From NCBI GenBank assembly GCA_964446285.1, contig CAYUNT010000143.1, forward strand, positions 1 through 11,936: DNA of 11,936 nucleotides, given 5' to 3'. The notes below the pieces were generated by a model. The model saw only the letters and a list, made by a program, of their open reading frames with translations, was not told the origin of the DNA and searched no databases. The translations under genes and the position numbers were made by a program. Source of the stretch: CAYUNT01 sp964446285 (GTDB taxonomy: Bacteria > Sumerlaeota > Sumerlaeia > SLMS01 > CAYUNT01). Shown here piece after piece: positions 1 through 6,484 of this stretch; position 1 is the first letter of the stretch, and each line of letters begins with the position of its first letter.

Positions 1-1
1 G

Positions 2-85
2 CGCGAGGCTGTTGGCCGCCTGAATCATGGGGCAACCAACGGCGCGGATGAAGCCAAGCCCGATGCTGTTGACTATGCCATATAG
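2..85 (+). CDS. possible 3' end of an unidentified gene
   Basis: One forward frame is open from the window edge to a TAG at 83-85 and gives about 27 residues ending in VDYAI. The peptide is polar with ordinary codon use, but it is too short to assign to any family. The opposite strand is also open across this stretch (it includes GLGFIRAVGCP), so the coding strand cannot be decided. If the attachment-site reading of the downstream tRNA remnant is right, this would be the last gene of an integrated element. Sequence to the left would settle it. Confidence 0.2.
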   Translation, partial: REAVGRLNHGATNGADEAKPDAVDYAI

Positions 86-145
86 GCGCGAGCACCGGGC
101 GCGATTTGGGCAATAAGGCTTTTTGAATACTTCGGAAATGCAATT

Positions 146-223
146 GGGAAAATAGAATCCGCTGGGAGTGACAATAGCCTCACATGCCGGAGGTCACTGG
201 TTCGATTCCAGTATCACCCACCA
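146..223 (+). pseudogene. tRNA-Val (CAC) remnant, 3' half intact, 5' half decayed
   Basis: The 3' part is a textbook tRNA. It has an anticodon loop CTCACAT (179-185, anticodon CAC at 181-183), the 3' anticodon stem GCCGG, a variable loop AGGTC, and a perfect 5-bp T stem ACTGG/CCAGT around the loop TTCGATT (196-212). These are followed by the acceptor strand ATCACCC, discriminator A and an encoded CCA (213-223). The acceptor strand matches that of known bacterial tRNA-Val, which pairs with GGGTGAT. Upstream, no GGGTGAT is found. Position 146 starts GGGAAAA, which pairs at only 4 of 7 positions. The 5' anticodon stem reads ATAGC instead of the expected CCGGC, and the D stem does not pair, although GCTGGGAG (161-168) resembles a tRNA-Val D loop. 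So this is not a functional tRNA. The break lies at the anticodon loop, a common crossover point for tRNA-targeting tyrosine integrases, so the piece is probably an attachment-site duplicate. Confidence 0.7.
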
Positions 224-244
224 TTCAATTTCTTCAGCAACTGC

Positions 245-280
245 GGCCTGCATCCTCACAGGATGCGGGCCTTTTTCTTT
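245..280 (+). terminator. Rho-independent terminator behind the tRNA remnant
   Basis: A 12-bp stem, GGCCTGCATCCT (245-256) with AGGATGCGGGCC (260-271), has a single T-G wobble and a 3-base CAC loop. It is followed directly by TTTTTCTTT. It starts 21 bases after the CCA end, the normal place for a tRNA gene terminator. This suggests that the sequence from the 3' tRNA half rightwards is the original chromosomal context. Confidence 0.85.
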
Positions 281-441
281 GCTCGCGCGGATTTGGGCAG
301 GAATGAATAGCCCCCAAGGACATAAAAGACGCAAGAGACGCCCTTAATCGGCAAGGCAGTTGGCAGGTTATTGCGGCTTCTGAATTTTTTCGGATGGCTG
401 CAAGGTTCAGGTTGCCCGGGGCGGCTTAAACGGTTCAATTG

Positions 442-515
442 CCATCGGCGCGATGGGCGAATGACCGCCACCGAGCCACGCGCATATTATGCGCCCTTAA
501 TTGCGCAATTGCGCA
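442..515. promoter_or_regulatory. cluster of three palindromes, candidate operators of the sugar operon
   Basis: Three perfect inverted repeats lie in the 300-base non-coding stretch (281-585) ahead of the GH31 gene: CCATCG/CGATGG with a 3-base spacer (442-456), GCGCATATTATGCGC (480-494), and TGCGCAATTGCGCA (502-515). The last two share the half-site GCGCA/TGCGC, and their centres are about 21.5 bases apart, two helical turns, as expected for a pair of dimeric regulator sites on one face of the DNA. No regulator gene is present in the window, so the protein is unknown. I see nothing else in 281-441. Confidence 0.4.
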
Positions 516-528
516 TTCTTCACGTCGA

Positions 529-558
529 TTCATTTCATTTACCATCACTCAACATAAT
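529..558 (+). promoter_or_regulatory. weak sigma-70-like promoter candidate for the operon
   Basis: CATAAT (553-558) fits a -10 box at 5 of 6 positions. TTCATT (529-534), 18 bases upstream, matches a -35 box at only 3 of 6. A start near 565 would leave a short leader with the ribosome binding site AAAAAGG before the GTG at 586, and would place the palindromes at about -50 to -120. The weak -35 would fit activator dependence. This rests on pattern matching alone. Confidence 0.22.
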
Positions 559-585
559 AAGTCACATCGGAAAAAGGCCCAGCAA

Positions 586-3114
586 GTGTATTTCACAAAA
601 TATGCCAATCCGGCAAACTTCAGGTATCTTGAGGATTTTTCGGCAAAAGAAAATCGCCGCGGCGGCGAACTCACGCTAACTTCGCCCAGGGGAGGCACAG
701 TTCGTTTTTGTCTTTTAGAGGGCGGCGTGGCGCGCATCATCCTTTCGCCGCGGGCCGCTTCTCCGCGCACATGCTCCGTGGCGGAGATGGAAGCAACTCC
801 CGCCGCGCGGACACAAACCGCACGCGCCGCAAAAGGCGAATGGCTTATCGAATCGGGCGAGGCATCGTTGCGGATCAACGAGAAATCCGGGGATTTTGCG
901 TTGAGCGCGGGTGGGCTTGGCGCGGCGGGAGCGGGCGGAGAGAACGAACTCTGCGGCGGCAAATCGCGCGCGAGGCAAAAGAATCAGATCGTCCGCAGCG
1001 CCCGCGCTCCGTTTGGGGTGTGCGGGGCGAAGTCCATCGTGCTTTTCGACCGGCCGGACGATAGCGTGGTCTATGGCCTTGGCGAAAAGACAGGCGCGCT
1101 CGATAAAAGCGGGCGGGCGTGGAAGATGTGGAACACGGATGCGGCGGCGGATTTTCCGAGCGCATTTATGGAAGGCCGCTACGATCCCGCCTATGTCAGC
1201 ATTCCATTTTTCATCTCGAAATACAAAGGCGCCTATTACGGAGCGCTGCTCGATACTTCATGGCCCACGTTTTTTCATACAGACAGGCCGGCGGGGGAGA
1301 AGTGGCTGATTCCGTCTGTGGCGCGGCGCGTGGAAGACGAGGCCATCCTCACGGCCGGGGTCGAGAACGGGCCGCTCGCGCTTTACCTGATCCCCGGTCC
1401 GTCGTTGCGCGATGTGGTGCGGCGTCTGGCGCGCCTGACAGGGCGCCACGAAATGCCGCCGCTCTGGGCGCTCGGGTATCATCAATGCCGCTGGGGTTAC
1501 GCAAGCGCGAAGGAAATCCGCGGTGTTGCCAGCCGCCTCGCACGTGAGCGAATCCCCGTCGCCGCAATGTGGATGGACATCGACTACATGAACGGATTTC
1601 GCGTGTTCACGTTCAATGAAAAGCGATTCAGCGCGGCAGATCGCGGGCTAATGCGGCGCGAATTGGAACGGCGCGGGACGCGGCTTGTGGCCATTGTCGA
1701 TCCGGGCATCAAGGCGGAGGCGGGCTATGGAATGTATGAGGAAGGGGTGCGCGACGGCCTCTTGTGCCAGTCGCCCGAGGGGAAGCCGTTTATAGGATAT
1801 GTGTGGCCGGGCGTGACGGCGTTTCCCGATTTTACCTTGGAGAAAACAAGGAAATCATGGGCGGGGCACATCAAGGATTTTCTTGCACAGGGTCCGCTCG
1901 ATGGCATCTGGAATGATATGAACGATCCGTCGGTCGGGCAGGTTGAGCCGGACGAAATGCTTTTCGAGGAAGGCCGTTCGCCGCACGCGGCGTTTCATAA
2001 TGCCTATGGGCATTTGATGGCGCAGGCCACCTGGGAAGGGTTTCGCGAAAAAGACCCCATGCAGCGGCCGTTTATCCTTACTCGCTCCGGCTCCGCGGGC
2101 ACGCAGCGTTACTCCGCCATCTGGACGGGCGACAACGCGAGTAACGAAGCCAATCTGGCCATGTCGATCCCGATGAGCATCAACATGGCGCTGAGCGGCG
2201 TGTCGTTCAACGGCCCTGACGTTGGCGGATTTGCAGGCAACACCACGGAATCCTTGATGACGGCGTGGATGCTGGCGGGGGCGCTGTTTCCGTTTTTCCG
2301 CAATCACAGCGCGATCGGAACACGCTCGCAGGAGCCGTATGCGTTTTCCGCCAAGGCGCGCGAGCTGATCCGCAAGTGCATTCTGACGCGGGCGAAATTG
2401 CTGCCTTACTTATATAACCAATTCTTTATGCATTGGCGTGATGGCGAGGCCGTGATGCGTCCGCTTTCATACGAATTCGAAGGCCGCGAATACGAGCGTC
2501 TGAATGATCAATTCATGATTGGACCCAGCCTGATGCTCGCCCCGTTCACGGATGTGTCGAGTGCTTCGCGACGCGCGATTCTGCCTCCGGGGTGGTGGTT
2601 CGACCTGGCGCAGGGGCGCTGGGTGCGCGGAGGGCGCTCGGTTACGATTCGCAGGCGCGACCGCATGATTGTTTTTGTGCGCGATGGCTCGATTCTGCCG
2701 TGCGTCGAGGGGACGGATTTCTTTCCGCAGCCGGATTTCTCGCGCGTGGAGTTCCATGTGTTTGCAAAGGCGCGCGGGGGCGTTCTCGACTATTATGAAG
2801 ACGACGGAGCCACGCGCAGGTATCAGCAGGGCGAATTCAATCAAACGCGCATCGCGGCGGGGTTGACCGCGCGCGGCAAACTGGACATCTCGGCACGCCG
2901 CGAGGTGAATGGTTATTCATCGGCGGATGGTGCGAAAAAGGCAGGTCGCGGCAAGAAAGCGGGCGGCGCGAAATTCACTGGCGAGGCATCGGCCGCCCGA
3001 TGCTGGTTCTACGGCGCGCGCCCGGCGGCAGGCGCGAAAAGGTCGCGGGCCGATTGGCCTTTTGTCTCTTATCCAGCGGCCTATTGCGAAATCCCAATCT
3101 GCAGCGAGCCATAG
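586..3114 (+). CDS. glycoside hydrolase family 31 alpha-glycosidase (alpha-glucosidase-like)
   Basis: A retaining alpha-glycosidase of family GH31 that should release a non-reducing alpha-linked sugar from imported oligosaccharides. It has no signal peptide, so it is probably cytoplasmic. Numbering from GTG 586 (842 aa), visible motifs in order are: the barrel motif MWMDIDYMNGFRVF; the nucleophile region GIWNDMNDPS with Asp444 as expected nucleophile; LTRSGSAGTQRYSAIWTGDN with Asp516 as expected acid/base; DVGGFAGN; FFRNHSAIGTRSQEPY; and a C-terminal beta domain with YYEDDGATRRYQQGEF. The N-terminal domain (about 1-240) is the usual mutarotase-like sandwich. I chose GTG 586 because AAAAAGG lies 8 bases upstream and the protein then starts YFTKYANPANFRYL. 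An ATG at 439 would add 49 residues that look like translated non-coding DNA and would run through the palindromes. The last 60 or so residues are rich in Lys, Gly and Ala and resemble nothing I know in the family. The sugar specificity (glucose, xylose, galactose, sulfoquinovose or HexNAc) cannot be read from motifs alone. First gene of the operon. Confidence 0.9.
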   Translation: MYFTKYANPANFRYLEDFSAKENRRGGELTLTSPRGGTVRFCLLEGGVARIILSPRAASPRTCSVAEMEATPAARTQTARAAKGEWLIESGEASLRINEKSGDFALSAGGLGAAGAGGENELCGGKSRARQKNQIVRSARAPFGVCGAKSIVLFDRPDDSVVYGLGEKTGALDKSGRAWKMWNTDAAADFPSAFMEGRYDPAYVSIPFFISKYKGAYYGALLDTSWPTFFHTDRPAGEKWLIPSVARRVEDEAILTAGVENGPLALYLIPGPSLRDVVRRLARLTGRHEMPPLWALGYHQCRWGYASAKEIRGVASRLARERIPVAAMWMDIDYMNGFRVFTFNEKRFSAADRGLMRRELERRGTRLVAIVDPGIKAEAGYGMYEEGVRDGLLCQSPEGKPFIGYVWPGVTAFPDFTLEKTRKSWAGHIKDFLAQGPLDGIWNDMNDPSVGQVEPDEMLFEEGRSPHAAFHNAYGHLMAQATWEGFREKDPMQRPFILTRSGSAGTQRYSAIWTGDNASNEANLAMSIPMSINMALSGVSFNGPDVGGFAGNTTESLMTAWMLAGALFPFFRNHSAIGTRSQEPYAFSAKARELIRKCILTRAKLLPYLYNQFFMHWRDGEAVMRPLSYEFEGREYERLNDQFMIGPSLMLAPFTDVSSASRRAILPPGWWFDLAQGRWVRGGRSVTIRRRDRMIVFVRDGSILPCVEGTDFFPQPDFSRVEFHVFAKARGGVLDYYEDDGATRRYQQGEFNQTRIAAGLTARGKLDISARREVNGYSSADGAKKAGRGKKAGGAKFTGEASAARCWFYGARPAAGAKRSRADWPFVSYPAAYCEIPICSEP

Positions 3115-3117
3115 GAC

Positions 3118-4611
3118 ATGCCACTCCGCATCTTGTCTTCTTCCGACTCCCGCTCCTCGCGCGCCTGGCCGCGGCGAATTGCCTTTGCGCTAGCGCTGGC
3201 GGCGGCTGCAGCGGTTGCGATATTCGTAATATATTATGTGATGGCGCCCGGACTGCGCGTGGACTTCGCCAGCGCAAAATCAAAAAATCGCGCCGACGGC
3301 CGGATTTATGTGCAATACTGGGATTTATGGACCGGATTCGAGGGCGAAGCGATGCAGCGCGTGGTGGAACGCTTCAACGCCTCGCAGGATCGCATCTGGG
3401 TTGAAAAGCAAATCATCAGCGATATCAATCAGCGCTTTCTGATGGCGGTCTCGGGCAACAACGCGCCCGACATCGCAAGCATCTTCCAGACAAGCGTTCC
3501 GTCGTTTGCGGAAAAAGGCGCGCTTCTGCCGCTCGACTCGCTGGCGAAAGAACACGGCGTTGGTGCGGATCGTTACGTGCCCATTTTCTGGCAATTGTGC
3601 CACTGGCGCGGGCATCTCTATGCGCTGCCGACCGTCGCGTCAACACTGGCGCTTCATTACAACAAGAAGATGTTTCGCGAGGCCGGCCTCGATCCGGAGA
3701 AACCGCCGCGTTCGATAAAGGAACTCGATGAAATGGCCGAGCGCCTGACGCGGCGCGATGCCAAGGGGCGTCTTGTGCAACTTGGTTTTGCGCCAATTGA
3801 GCCGGGCTGGTGGCCGCAAACCTGGGCCTACTGGTTTGGGGGCGACATCTGGGATGGGCGCGAGTCGCTGACGCTCAATTCCGAGGCGTATATTCACGCG
3901 CTTGAATGGGTTCAGAGTTATTCGAAAAAATATGGTCCGGCCGAACTTGATAGTTTCCAGAATGGATTTGGCCCGTTTGCCTCGCCGCAAAATCCGTTCT
4001 TGTCGGGCTTGGTCGCGATGGAACTCCAGGGCGTCTGGATGCATAACTTTATTGAAAAATACAATCCGTCGCTCGAATACGGCATCGCTCCCTTTCCCTC
4101 TTCCGAGCCGGATCGCATGGCCACGCTTGTGGAATCCAACATCCTGGTAATTCCGTCGAATGCCCCGCATCCGCGCGAGGCGTTCGAGTTCCTGGCCTTT
4201 GTGCAGCGTCCGGAAAACATGGAGCAGTTATGCCTCGATCAGCGCTCGCTGCCACCGCTTGCGCACGTGAGCGAGTCGTTCTGGACGCATCATCCCAACA
4301 CGCACATCCGCCTGTTTTACCAGTTGGCGCAAAGCAAAGACGCGCGCGGATATCCGCAATTCCCCACCTGGAACGAAATCAACGACGAAATCACGGCCAC
4401 ATTCAGCCAGATCACTTTGCTTCGCGCTAAACCGCGCGAGGCGTTGAATACGCTGCAGGCCAAAATGAACGCGCAATGGCAGGAGGAACTGGCGTTGATC
4501 CGCAAGCGCGAGGCAATGGCTTCGCGGGCCTCGCAGACATCGCCGGGCGGCGGCGGCGGCGACGGCGACGACGGCGACGGTGGCGGAAGCGGCGGAAACG
4601 GCGCCAATTGA
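3118..4611 (+). CDS. ABC transporter sugar-binding protein (family 1, MalE/UgpB-like), membrane-anchored
   Basis: Extracytoplasmic solute-binding protein of 497 aa that captures a sugar or oligosaccharide for the permease pair encoded just downstream. After a basic N-terminus (SRAWPRR) comes one hydrophobic segment at about residues 21-42. The family 1 fold is then recognisable by VVERFNAS, APDIASIFQTSVPSFAEKG, LYALPTVASTLALHYNKKMF, AMELQGVW and the late hinge motif EAFEFLAFVQRP. No Cys sits in or just after the hydrophobic segment, so there is no lipobox; it looks like an uncleaved signal anchor, where most relatives are lipoproteins or free periplasmic proteins. The C-terminus (about 476-497) is a Gly/Asp-rich tail absent from typical members. 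The gene starts 3 bases after the GH31 stop in the same frame, so the two are surely co-transcribed. ATG 3118 is the only start that keeps the membrane segment; its ribosome binding site is weak, which suggests coupling to the upstream gene. Confidence 0.88.
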   Translation: MPLRILSSSDSRSSRAWPRRIAFALALAAAAAVAIFVIYYVMAPGLRVDFASAKSKNRADGRIYVQYWDLWTGFEGEAMQRVVERFNASQDRIWVEKQIISDINQRFLMAVSGNNAPDIASIFQTSVPSFAEKGALLPLDSLAKEHGVGADRYVPIFWQLCHWRGHLYALPTVASTLALHYNKKMFREAGLDPEKPPRSIKELDEMAERLTRRDAKGRLVQLGFAPIEPGWWPQTWAYWFGGDIWDGRESLTLNSEAYIHALEWVQSYSKKYGPAELDSFQNGFGPFASPQNPFLSGLVAMELQGVWMHNFIEKYNPSLEYGIAPFPSSEPDRMATLVESNILVIPSNAPHPREAFEFLAFVQRPENMEQLCLDQRSLPPLAHVSESFWTHHPNTHIRLFYQLAQSKDARGYPQFPTWNEINDEITATFSQITLLRAKPREALNTLQAKMNAQWQEELALIRKREAMASRASQTSPGGGGGDGDDGDGGGSGGNGAN

Positions 4612-4643
4612 CTCATCCCCTTATCGCAAGGCGGCATCTCTCT

Positions 4644-5558
4644 ATGGCTCTCTCGCGTGCGGAACGAGGCAACCTCATCAAAGGGCTTCTTTTCACGGCG
4701 CCCTGGATTGCCGGACTGTGCCTGTTCACGCTCTATCCCATCCTGGCGAGTTTCTATTACAGTTTGACGGATTTCAACGTGCTGCGCCCTCCGGTATGGA
4801 TCGGGGCGCAAAACTACACGAATCTTTGCAACGACGCCGTCTTTTGGAAAACCATTGTCAACACAGCGATTTACGCCGCCTTTGCGCTGCCGCTTTCGCT
4901 CGCGGTGGCCCTCGGGCTTGCCATTCTGCTCAATCAGCCGCTGGTGTTTCGGGGGGCGTTTCGGACCATTTTCTTTTTGCCGTCGCTGGTGCCGCTGGTG
5001 GCACTGGCCATTCTCTGGCAGTGGATTTTCAACGGACAGTATGGAATTTTGAATTACTGGCTCGGCAAAGTGCTCGGCCCGCTGAGCATGGGAACGCCCA
5101 ACTGGCTTGTGGATCCGTTCTGGACAAAACCGGCGCTGATTCTGACAGCGCTTTGGGGGACGGGCGCCAGCATGGTGGTCTATTGTGCCGCGTTGCAGGA
5201 TGTTCCGTCGCACCTGTATGAGGCGGCGGAGATTGATGGCGCATCGGCCTTCCGCAAGTTTTTCCACATTACTTTGCCCATGATTTCCCCGGCGATTTAT
5301 TTCAACCTCGTCATTGGAATCATCAACACCTTGCAGATATTCGCCGTGCCTTATGTGATGTTCAACAAAGGGGGGAGCAGCCGCGGCCCGGCCGATTCGA
5401 CTTACTTTTTTGCCATGTATATCTATGACAATGCCTTCAAATACCTCCGCATGGGATACGCATCCGCCCTGTCCTGGATTATGTTTTTGCTGATCTTCGG
5501 CCTGACGATTGCGGCCACGCGCATTGGCCGCAGCCACATCCACTATGGTTCGGAATGA
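4644..5558 (+). CDS. ABC transporter sugar permease, MalF/UgpA type
   Basis: Inner-membrane permease of 304 aa that forms half of the sugar channel with the next gene product. Six hydrophobic segments are visible, at about 16-38, 75-97, 105-130, 160-185, 213-240 and 272-297. The cytoplasmic EAA loop that contacts the ATPase is intact: EAAEIDGA starts at Glu193, with Gly199 and the closing Leu211-Pro212. The start ATG 4644 has AAGGCGG about 9 bases upstream and gives MALSRAERGNLIKGLLF, a normal beginning for this family. The frame stays open further upstream to 4476, but that extension includes eleven Arg in a row. This is only the Gly/Asp-coding tract of the binding-protein gene read in another frame. 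It lies 32 bases after the binding-protein stop and overlaps the next gene by 4 bases. Confidence 0.93.
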   Translation: MALSRAERGNLIKGLLFTAPWIAGLCLFTLYPILASFYYSLTDFNVLRPPVWIGAQNYTNLCNDAVFWKTIVNTAIYAAFALPLSLAVALGLAILLNQPLVFRGAFRTIFFLPSLVPLVALAILWQWIFNGQYGILNYWLGKVLGPLSMGTPNWLVDPFWTKPALILTALWGTGASMVVYCAALQDVPSHLYEAAEIDGASAFRKFFHITLPMISPAIYFNLVIGIINTLQIFAVPYVMFNKGGSSRGPADSTYFFAMYIYDNAFKYLRMGYASALSWIMFLLIFGLTIAATRIGRSHIHYGSE

Positions 5559-6409
5559 CTCTGGTGAGCATAAAAAACAATAGCATTTGCAAGGGCATCA
5601 CCCTGCACGCAGCTACACTCGCGCTGGGCGTGGCGTTCTTGTTTCCTTTTCTCTGGATGGTCTCGACGGCGCTGAAGCCCGAGAAGGAAACGATGAAGAT
5701 GCCGCCCGAGCTCGTCGCATCTGAGATGCAATGGGGCAACTTCGTGCGGTGCCTTAATTATCAGAACTTCAACTACGCCGAATGCGCGCGGAACACGCTC
5801 TACGTCTGCCTGTTGTGCGTGGCCGGAACGCTTCTCTCAAGTTCGCTTGTGGCGTATGGATTTTCGCGGATTCAATGGCGGGGGCGCGACGCCTTTTTTT
5901 TCCTCACTCTGGCGACGATGATGATCCCGTTTCCAGTCACAATGATTCCACTATACAAGATATTCCGCACACTGGGATGGGTCGGGTCATTCAAGCCGCT
6001 TTGGGCGCCGGCCTTCTTTGGCGGCGCATTCAATATCTTTCTGCTCCGGCAATTTTTCCTTTCCGTGCCGCGCGGTCTGAGCGAGGCGGCGCATGTCGAT
6101 GGCGCGGGCGAATTCCGAGTCTATTGGCAGATTATTCTCCCTTTGGCCAAGCCCGCCATGCTGGTGGTCGCCTTGTTTCAATTTATGGCCTCCTGGAACG
6201 ATTTTCTCGGGCCGCTGATTTACCTGCCCGATCAGAGCACATTCACACTGGCTGTTGGACTTCAGTTTTTCCAGAGCCAGCACGGCGGAACGGATTGGAA
6301 TCTGCTCATGGCCGCCTCAACGCTGGTCATTCTGCCCGTCATTGTGCTTTTCTTCCTCACGCAAAAGTCGTTTGTGGAGGGAATCTCTCTGACAGGCCTG
6401 AAGGGCTGA
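5555..6409 (+). CDS. ABC transporter sugar permease, MalG/UgpE type
   Basis: Second inner-membrane permease of the importer (284 aa), the partner of the MalF-type protein. It has an N-terminal membrane segment (about 17-37, ending in the family's FLWMVSTALKP), then LLSSSLVAYGFSRIQWRGRD, TMMIPFPVTMIPLYKIF and the late LLMAASTLVILPVIVLFFLTQKSFVEG, all typical of MalG relatives. The EAA loop is complete: EAAHVDGA from Glu177, with Gly183, and the Leu195-Pro196 pair. Its ATG lies inside the stop of the previous gene (ATGA, 5555-5558), which implies translational coupling and roughly equal amounts of both subunits. The C-terminus VEGISLTGLKG is the usual family ending, so the gene is complete. No ATPase gene follows. 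Confidence 0.94.
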   Translation: MTLVSIKNNSICKGITLHAATLALGVAFLFPFLWMVSTALKPEKETMKMPPELVASEMQWGNFVRCLNYQNFNYAECARNTLYVCLLCVAGTLLSSSLVAYGFSRIQWRGRDAFFFLTLATMMIPFPVTMIPLYKIFRTLGWVGSFKPLWAPAFFGGAFNIFLLRQFFLSVPRGLSEAAHVDGAGEFRVYWQIILPLAKPAMLVVALFQFMASWNDFLGPLIYLPDQSTFTLAVGLQFFQSQHGGTDWNLLMAASTLVILPVIVLFFLTQKSFVEGISLTGLKG

Positions 6410-6484
6410 TGCTATGCGGTTGGCGCGCGAGAATCCGCCCGCCGCTTTCCCCGCTCCTGAACATATCAGCAAAAAGGAATATGA

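Noticed and set aside
1..85. Reverse-strand frame with GLGFIRAVGCPMIQAANSLA
   Set aside because: It has no start with a ribosome binding site, since the only ATG is at 28-26, and it competes with an open forward frame; too short to decide.
146..223. Functional tRNA-Val gene
   Set aside because: The acceptor, D and anticodon stems do not pair on the 5' side; only the 3' half is intact.
256..471. Small reverse-strand frame over the terminator and leader region
   Set aside because: It begins in the palindrome region and ends inside the tRNA terminator; no ribosome binding site and no plausible protein character.
439..585. Longer GH31 reading frame starting at ATG 439
   Set aside because: The extra 49 residues look like translated non-coding DNA, cover the palindromes, and have no family similarity; GTG 586 has a well-placed AAAAAGG.
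4476..4643. Upstream extension of the first permease with a run of eleven Arg
   Set aside because: It is the Gly/Asp repeat tract of the binding-protein gene read in another frame; ATG 4644 with AAGGCGG fits the permease family.
4317..5543. Long reverse-strand open frame of 408 codons
   Set aside because: It lies antisense to the permease and binding-protein genes, is rich in Arg, His, Gln and Pro as expected of a shadow frame in GC-rich DNA, and shows no domain.
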